Assembly (NCBI GenBank): GCA_902803305.1
Contig: CADCPL010000151.1
Coordinates: 1 to 9,863, forward strand
Length of the DNA stretch: 9,863 bases
Source of the DNA: an uncultured Lachnospiraceae bacterium
GTDB lineage: Bacteria; Bacillota; Clostridia; Lachnospirales; Lachnospiraceae
Direction: 5' to 3'
The notes under the pieces are model-generated. The model did no database searches. It was not told where the DNA came from and was given only the letters and a program-made list of their open reading frames with translations. Every line of letters begins with the position of its first letter. Within the stretch, counting starts at the first letter, position 1. A program made the position numbers and the translations under genes. This document shows, piece by piece, positions 5,869-9,863 of the stretch.

Positions 5869-7689
5869 TCATACTATCCTCTTGAACATCTTCTCAAGAT
5901 CGTATTTTGAGAAAGATACTATAGTCGGTCTTCCGTGCGGGCAGTTATACGGATTATCAAGAGCCAGCAGTTCGGAAATAAGTGCCTCGGCCTCCGCAAC
6001 GGACATATGCATATTGCCTTTGACCGCGGCTTTGCATGCCATCGTGGCGATCCTGTCCTTGATCTGGGCAGGTTTTATGTTCTTTTCCGAAAGTCCGTCG
6101 ACAACACTTATGAAGTAATCTTTCTCGGACATTCCGAAAAGTTCGGTCGGAACGGCGCTTATTGCAAAATCATTTCCTCCGAAGTGTTCTACCGCAAATC
6201 CCGTCTGCGCCAGTATCTCTATGTTTTCATCTATTATATCAGCCTGTGCCGGCGAAAATGACAGGATACACGGAGGACTGAGAGTTTGAGACATGACGGA
6301 ATTTGCCGCGATCTGTTTTGAAAATCTTTCATACAATACCTTTTCATGAGCTGCATGCTGATCTATCAGATACAGACTGTCTTCATATTCAACTATCCAG
6401 TAAGTATCAAAAACCTGACCTATTATCCTGTGCGATCTTCTTGCCTGTTCGGATAGAAAACCTTCTTTGAAAAGTGTCTCCTGAACAGTGGATGATACCA
6501 ATGGTGTTTGTGAAGCGGCTTGCGTAACAGTTTCATTAAACTCCCTTATTCTCTTTTCTTCAAACGGCTCCGGGATGCTGACCGGTACCGAAGGCTCGGG
6601 GACTTTCTCGGATACTTTCTCGGATACTTTCTCGCAAACTCTATCTGATCCCGCCCCCGAAACAGTGGTTTCCTTCATCACAGGCGTTTCGGGTATGAGT
6701 TCCTGCCTTGTGATACCGGCCGTTACAGCTTCATAAATAATGCGATAGAGCTCCTGTTCTTCGTAAAACCTGATCTCCGTCTTGGAAGGATGAACATTTA
6801 CATCGATACAACTGCTGTCTATATCCAGATAAAGGATCACGAACGGAAATCTGTGAAGCATCATGTAAGGCTTGTATGCCTCTTCCGTTGCCGATGAAAG
6901 AATTTTGCTCTTGATGTATCTGTTGTTAACAAAAAACAGTTCGAAGTTCCTGTTTCCGCGTGAAAGCTCCGGTTTTCCCACAAACCCCCGCAGGCGCATC
7001 TTTTCATCATCATATTCGATATTTACAAGAAGACGAGAGATATCCCTCCCGAAAACGGAATACACGTCAGCCATCACATCTCCGTTTCCGGTGCTTGAGA
7101 GCTTGACGACACCGTTCATCGTATATTTGAAAGAAACGGAAGGATGTGACAATATGAGCCTTTCCATAAGCTCGGTAATATATCCGCCTTCCGTAACTGC
7201 GCTTTTTAAAAATTTTCTTCTGGCCGGAGTATTGTAGAACAGATTTTTGACGATGATGGTCGTTCCGTTCGGAAGTCCCGCTTCATCAAATGACATCTCC
7301 CTTCCGCCTTCGATCCTGTAACGGTAACCAAATACCGCATCTTCCGTCTTGGTCATAAGTTCAACCATTGATACAGCCGCAACCGAAGACAACGCCTCTC
7401 CCCTGAATCCCAGGGATCTTATATCCAGAAGATCATCCGCGCAGCATATCTTGCTTGTGGCATGGCGCAAAAATGCCTTGGGTATGTCGTCACGGCTGAT
7501 ACCGCATCCGTTATCGGTAACACGTATCAGATCGATCCCGCCGCCCTTTATCTCGACACTTATATTCTTTGCACCTGCATCTACTGCGTTCTCTACCAGT
7601 TCCTTGATGACCGATACGGGTCTTTCGACCACCTCGCCGGCGGCTATCTTGTTTATAGTGGATTCGTCCAGAATGTTTATATCGGGCAT
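5869..7689 (-). CDS. mutL: DNA mismatch repair protein MutL, endonuclease type
   Basis: MutL links mismatch recognition by MutS to strand incision. Numbering is from ATG 7689 (606 residues), the start that gives the family-typical MPDINILDESTINKIAAGE. An in-frame upstream ATG at 7737 would overlap mutS by 44 nt and add 16 atypical residues. The N-terminal GHKL ATPase has KELVENAVDAGA (29-40, catalytic Glu30, Asn34), DNGCGI (59-64), ATSKI (77-81) and SLGFRGEA (92-99). A low-complexity linker (about 330-417) follows and includes a short tandem repeat. The C-terminal domain has DQHAAHEKVLYE (443-454), the metal-dependent nicking motif found in MutL of bacteria without MutH, plus ACKAAVKGN (551-559) and CPHGRP (583-588). 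QTLSPP (468-473) may be the sliding-clamp contact; that is inference. mutS ends 4 nt upstream, and GGTGA at the mutS stop can serve as ribosome binding site. Confidence 0.97.
   Translation of the reverse strand: MPDINILDESTINKIAAGEVVERPVSVIKELVENAVDAGAKNISVEIKGGGIDLIRVTDNGCGISRDDIPKAFLRHATSKICCADDLLDIRSLGFRGEALSSVAAVSMVELMTKTEDAVFGYRYRIEGGREMSFDEAGLPNGTTIIVKNLFYNTPARRKFLKSAVTEGGYITELMERLILSHPSVSFKYTMNGVVKLSSTGNGDVMADVYSVFGRDISRLLVNIEYDDEKMRLRGFVGKPELSRGNRNFELFFVNNRYIKSKILSSATEEAYKPYMMLHRFPFVILYLDIDSSCIDVNVHPSKTEIRFYEEQELYRIIYEAVTAGITRQELIPETPVMKETTVSGAGSDRVCEKVSEKVSEKVPEPSVPVSIPEPFEEKRIREFNETVTQAASQTPLVSSTVQETLFKEGFLSEQARRSHRIIGQVFDTYWIVEYEDSLYLIDQHAAHEKVLYERFSKQIAANSVMSQTLSPPCILSFSPAQADIIDENIEILAQTGFAVEHFGGNDFAISAVPTELFGMSEKDYFISVVDGLSEKNIKPAQIKDRIATMACKAAVKGNMHMSVAEAEALISELLALDNPYNCPHGRPTIVSFSKYDLEKMFKRIV
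6602..6634 (-). repeat. 12-bp in-frame tandem repeat in the mutL linker (2.75 copies)
   Basis: The plus-strand unit ACTTTCTCGGAT occurs twice perfectly (6602-6613, 6614-6625), followed by nine matching bases (6626-6634). On the coding strand it gives Glu-Lys-Val-Ser repeats (about residues 353-364 of MutL). Copies are identical at synonymous positions, which points to recent duplication by slippage. A change of one unit would keep the reading frame and fall in the flexible linker. Confidence 0.9.
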
Positions 7690-7693
7690 TTTT

Positions 7694-9863
7694 TCACCAT
7701 CTGTTCTTAAGTCTGCTCTGAAGAGCGCAAAGCGCATTGAGCGCTTCCATCGGAGTCATGTTGTTACAGTCGAGTTCTCCGAGCTCCCTGATTATCTCTT
7801 CATCACTTACCGTATCGAAAAGTGACATCTGACCTCTGTCAACATCATCACTCTTTTTCAGTATCTCTTTCTTTACCGGCGACTCTGCGATCGATCTTAC
7901 ACTTGCGGAAATATCATTCTCCGATAATTTGCCCGCAAGCTCATTTGCCCTTGCAACTACACTTTCAGGCAGCCCTGCGAGTTTTGCGACCGCAATTCCG
8001 TAACTTCTGTCAGCCCCGCCTTTCACGATCTTGCGCAGGAAAACTATAGTATCCTTCTGCTCTTTTACGGCGATACAGTAATTGTTGACTCCTTCTATCT
8101 TTCCTTCAAGTTCGGTAAGCTCGTGATAGTGAGTCGCAAACAGTGTCTTTGCACCGAGCAGTTTCTTATTGCTGATATATTCTATGACAGCCCAGGCTAT
8201 CGAAAGGCCGTCAAACGTTGACGTTCCGCGCCCTATCTCATCAAGTATCAGAAGGCTCCTCGATGTGGCATTGCGGAGTATGTTGGCAACCTCCGTCATC
8301 TCAACCATAAATGTCGATCTTCCGCTTGCAAGATCATCGCTGGCGCCAACCCTTGTAAATATCCTGTCAACCACTCCGATATTTGCAGCGGATGCAGGAA
8401 CGAAAGATCCGATCTGCGCCATAAGCACTATAAGCGCCACCTGTCTCATGTATGTGGATTTCCCGGCCATATTGGGACCGGTTATGACACTTATCCTGTT
8501 AGCGTTATTATCGAGATATGTATCGTTTGATATGAACATCTCATCTTTGGTGAGCTGTTCGACTACCGGATGCCTGCCGCCTTTGATATCAACGATCCCT
8601 TTTGTATTAAGTGTAGGTCTGACATACCCGTTAGCCGCCGCAACATATCCGAGTGATGAATATGCATCCGCAAGTGCTGTTATTCTCGCGCTTTCAAGTA
8701 TCCTGTCCACTGCAGCTGCCATTTTGTTCCTGATCTCGATGAACAGATCATATTCCAGAGAAAACAGCTTATCTTCGGCGTTAAGTATCGTATCCTCAAG
8801 TTCCTTAAGCCGTACAGTCGTATATCTCTCGGCATTGGCGAGTGTCTGTTTACGGATGAAATCTTCGGGTACAAACTCAAGAAAAGAATTCGTGACTTCA
8901 AAATAATATCCGAACACGCGATTGTACTTGATACGAAGATTCTTGATCCCGGTACGCTGTCTGTCTTCAGCCTCAAGCTCCGCCAGCCATTTTTTTCCTT
9001 CGGTCTTTGCGTTCCTGAGCGAATCTACCTTTTCGGAATACCCGGATCTTATTATGCCGCCTTCCTTGATATTGATCGGAGCATCCTCGCTTATCGAGGA
9101 ATCTATGACAGCGCACAGATCTTCAAGTGTATCAAGACCGTCACTTAAGTTTCTTACGGCAGCCACCTTCGTATCCGACAAGAGAGATTTAATGGGCGGA
9201 AGCATGCGTATCGAATTAGCGAATGCGATAAGATCACGCGGATTTGCCGAATGATAATTGATCTTTCCCATAAGACGTTCGATATCGTATACGGGATTCA
9301 GGTATTCACGTAGCTCTTCTCTGAGTATAAGGTCATCGGCAAATGCACCGACCGCATCCAGTCTCTCATTTATCCTTTTTATATCCGTAAGGGGCTGTTC
9401 AAGAAAAGAGCGGATCATTCTGGCTCCCATGGCTGTCTTTGTCTTATCGAGCACATACAAAAGAGATCCCTTCTTGGTCTTTTCAAGCATAGTCTCGGTA
9501 AGCTCAAGATTCCGCCTTGTTGCACTGTCAACAACCATGTAATCGGTAACGGAGTATACACTGATATTCCTTATCTGGTCTATACCGCCCTTTTGCGTCT
9601 GAAGCAGATACTGTATAAGAGCCCCGGATGATACGACCATGCCCGATCTTTCGCCAAGTCCGAGCCCGGCTACGGTAACGGTCGAAAACTGTCTTTTGAT
9701 CGCTTCTTCGCACGATCCGTCGTCAAAATACCATGGTTCTATCGGATATATGACAACGTTCATGTGGAATTTAAGGCCTTCAAAATCAAATCCCGAAACT
9801 GTGAACGCCTCATTGCATATTATCTCCGACGGAGAGTACTTATAGATCTCATCCACAAGACGC
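7694..9863 (-). CDS. mutS: DNA mismatch repair protein MutS, 5' end outside window
   Basis: MutS recognises mismatches and small loops and recruits MutL. The open frame runs off the right edge; 722 residues are visible and begin (RLVDEIYKY) near the end of the mismatch-recognition domain. About 150 N-terminal residues, including the Phe-x-Glu mismatch wedge, are probably outside. A GTG at 9856 is in frame but is only an internal Val. Seen in order: the connector domain, the core and clamp with RIKYNRVFGYYFEVTNSF, the ATPase Walker A GPNMAGKS (codons at 8456-8479), the Walker B LLILDEIGRGTSTFDG (about 8207-8254), and FATHYHELTEL. Near the C-terminus, QMSLF (7817-7831) matches the sliding-clamp binding consensus. 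The tail TPMEALNALCALQSRL is the usual MutS ending. Residues of the ATPase and clamp look canonical. mutL follows after 4 nt, so the two are almost certainly co-transcribed; the promoter is outside. Confidence 0.97.
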   Translation of the reverse strand, partial: RLVDEIYKYSPSEIICNEAFTVSGFDFEGLKFHMNVVIYPIEPWYFDDGSCEEAIKRQFSTVTVAGLGLGERSGMVVSSGALIQYLLQTQKGGIDQIRNISVYSVTDYMVVDSATRRNLELTETMLEKTKKGSLLYVLDKTKTAMGARMIRSFLEQPLTDIKRINERLDAVGAFADDLILREELREYLNPVYDIERLMGKINYHSANPRDLIAFANSIRMLPPIKSLLSDTKVAAVRNLSDGLDTLEDLCAVIDSSISEDAPINIKEGGIIRSGYSEKVDSLRNAKTEGKKWLAELEAEDRQRTGIKNLRIKYNRVFGYYFEVTNSFLEFVPEDFIRKQTLANAERYTTVRLKELEDTILNAEDKLFSLEYDLFIEIRNKMAAAVDRILESARITALADAYSSLGYVAAANGYVRPTLNTKGIVDIKGGRHPVVEQLTKDEMFISNDTYLDNNANRISVITGPNMAGKSTYMRQVALIVLMAQIGSFVPASAANIGVVDRIFTRVGASDDLASGRSTFMVEMTEVANILRNATSRSLLILDEIGRGTSTFDGLSIAWAVIEYISNKKLLGAKTLFATHYHELTELEGKIEGVNNYCIAVKEQKDTIVFLRKIVKGGADRSYGIAVAKLAGLPESVVARANELAGKLSENDISASVRSIAESPVKKEILKKSDDVDRGQMSLFDTVSDEEIIRELGELDCNNMTPMEALNALCALQSRLKNRW

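Noticed and set aside
7690..7737. An upstream mutL start at ATG 7737, adding 16 residues
   Set aside because: It would overlap mutS by 44 nt and places non-conserved residues before the standard MutL N-terminus. ATG 7689 matches the family and lies 4 nt after mutS.
8169..8906. A 245-codon open frame on the plus strand, antisense to mutS
   Set aside because: It is Ser/Leu/Ile-rich, as expected from the complement of mutS codons, and covers the conserved clamp and ATPase region. Nothing supports translation.
9528..9713. A minus-strand 61-codon open frame within mutS (similar cases at 8680-8976 and 1396-1596)
   Set aside because: These are alternative-frame shadows of mutS and mreD, without motifs or their own ribosome binding sites.
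1..9863. A search for CRISPR arrays, insertion sequences, tRNAs, riboswitches, terminators or a defence or accessory island
   Set aside because: The coding is nearly continuous across conserved housekeeping genes. The only tandem repeat seen is the 12-bp unit in mutL, and I found no inverted-repeat ends, integrase, cloverleaf or U-tract hairpin.

Overview
The window lies on a bacterial chromosome and every gene reads on the minus strand. In transcription order, from high to low coordinates, they are mutS (5' end outside the window), mutL, miaA, a ynbB-type PLP enzyme gene ('methionine gamma-lyase family / aluminum resistance'), an mreB-family actin gene, mreC, mreD, and a class B penicillin-binding protein gene of the PBP2/mrdA type (3' end outside the window). 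The layout, the endonuclease-type MutL and the moderate GC content with many ATA and AGA codons suggest a Firmicute of the Clostridia. Lachnospiraceae is the most likely family, because mutSL-miaA followed by mreBCD-pbp2 is a familiar order there from general knowledge. No rRNA or marker gene confirms this.

Region 1 (3650-9863) is genome maintenance and tRNA modification. MutS and MutL form the methyl-independent mismatch repair pair: MutS carries a C-terminal sliding-clamp motif and MutL carries the DQHA endonuclease motif. MiaA prenylates A37 of tRNAs that read UNN codons. The PLP enzyme of uncertain substrate overlaps the end of miaA. Junctions are tight: mutS-mutL 4 nt, mutL-miaA 1 nt, miaA-ynbB an 8-nt overlap.

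Region 2 (1-3597) is the rod or elongation module: MreB-like actin, MreC, MreD, then PBP2, the elongation transpeptidase. Gaps are 6 nt, 1 nt and 0 nt. PBP2 has no usable ATG. It starts at a TTG directly after the mreD stop with a good ribosome binding site, so a simple ATG-based ORF search misses it. The 52-nt gap between the two regions is the only real intergenic space. It has no terminator hairpin that I can see, but it does have a candidate extended -10 promoter. The whole window could be one long transcript with an internal promoter for the shape genes.

There is no CRISPR array, mobile element, RNA gene or clear accessory island. I saw no convincing new system. The points most worth checking are the altered phosphate-2 loop of the MreB-like protein, the unusual segment at the start of the PBP2 transpeptidase domain, the 12-bp tandem repeat in the mutL linker, and the A7 tract at the miaA-ynbB junction.
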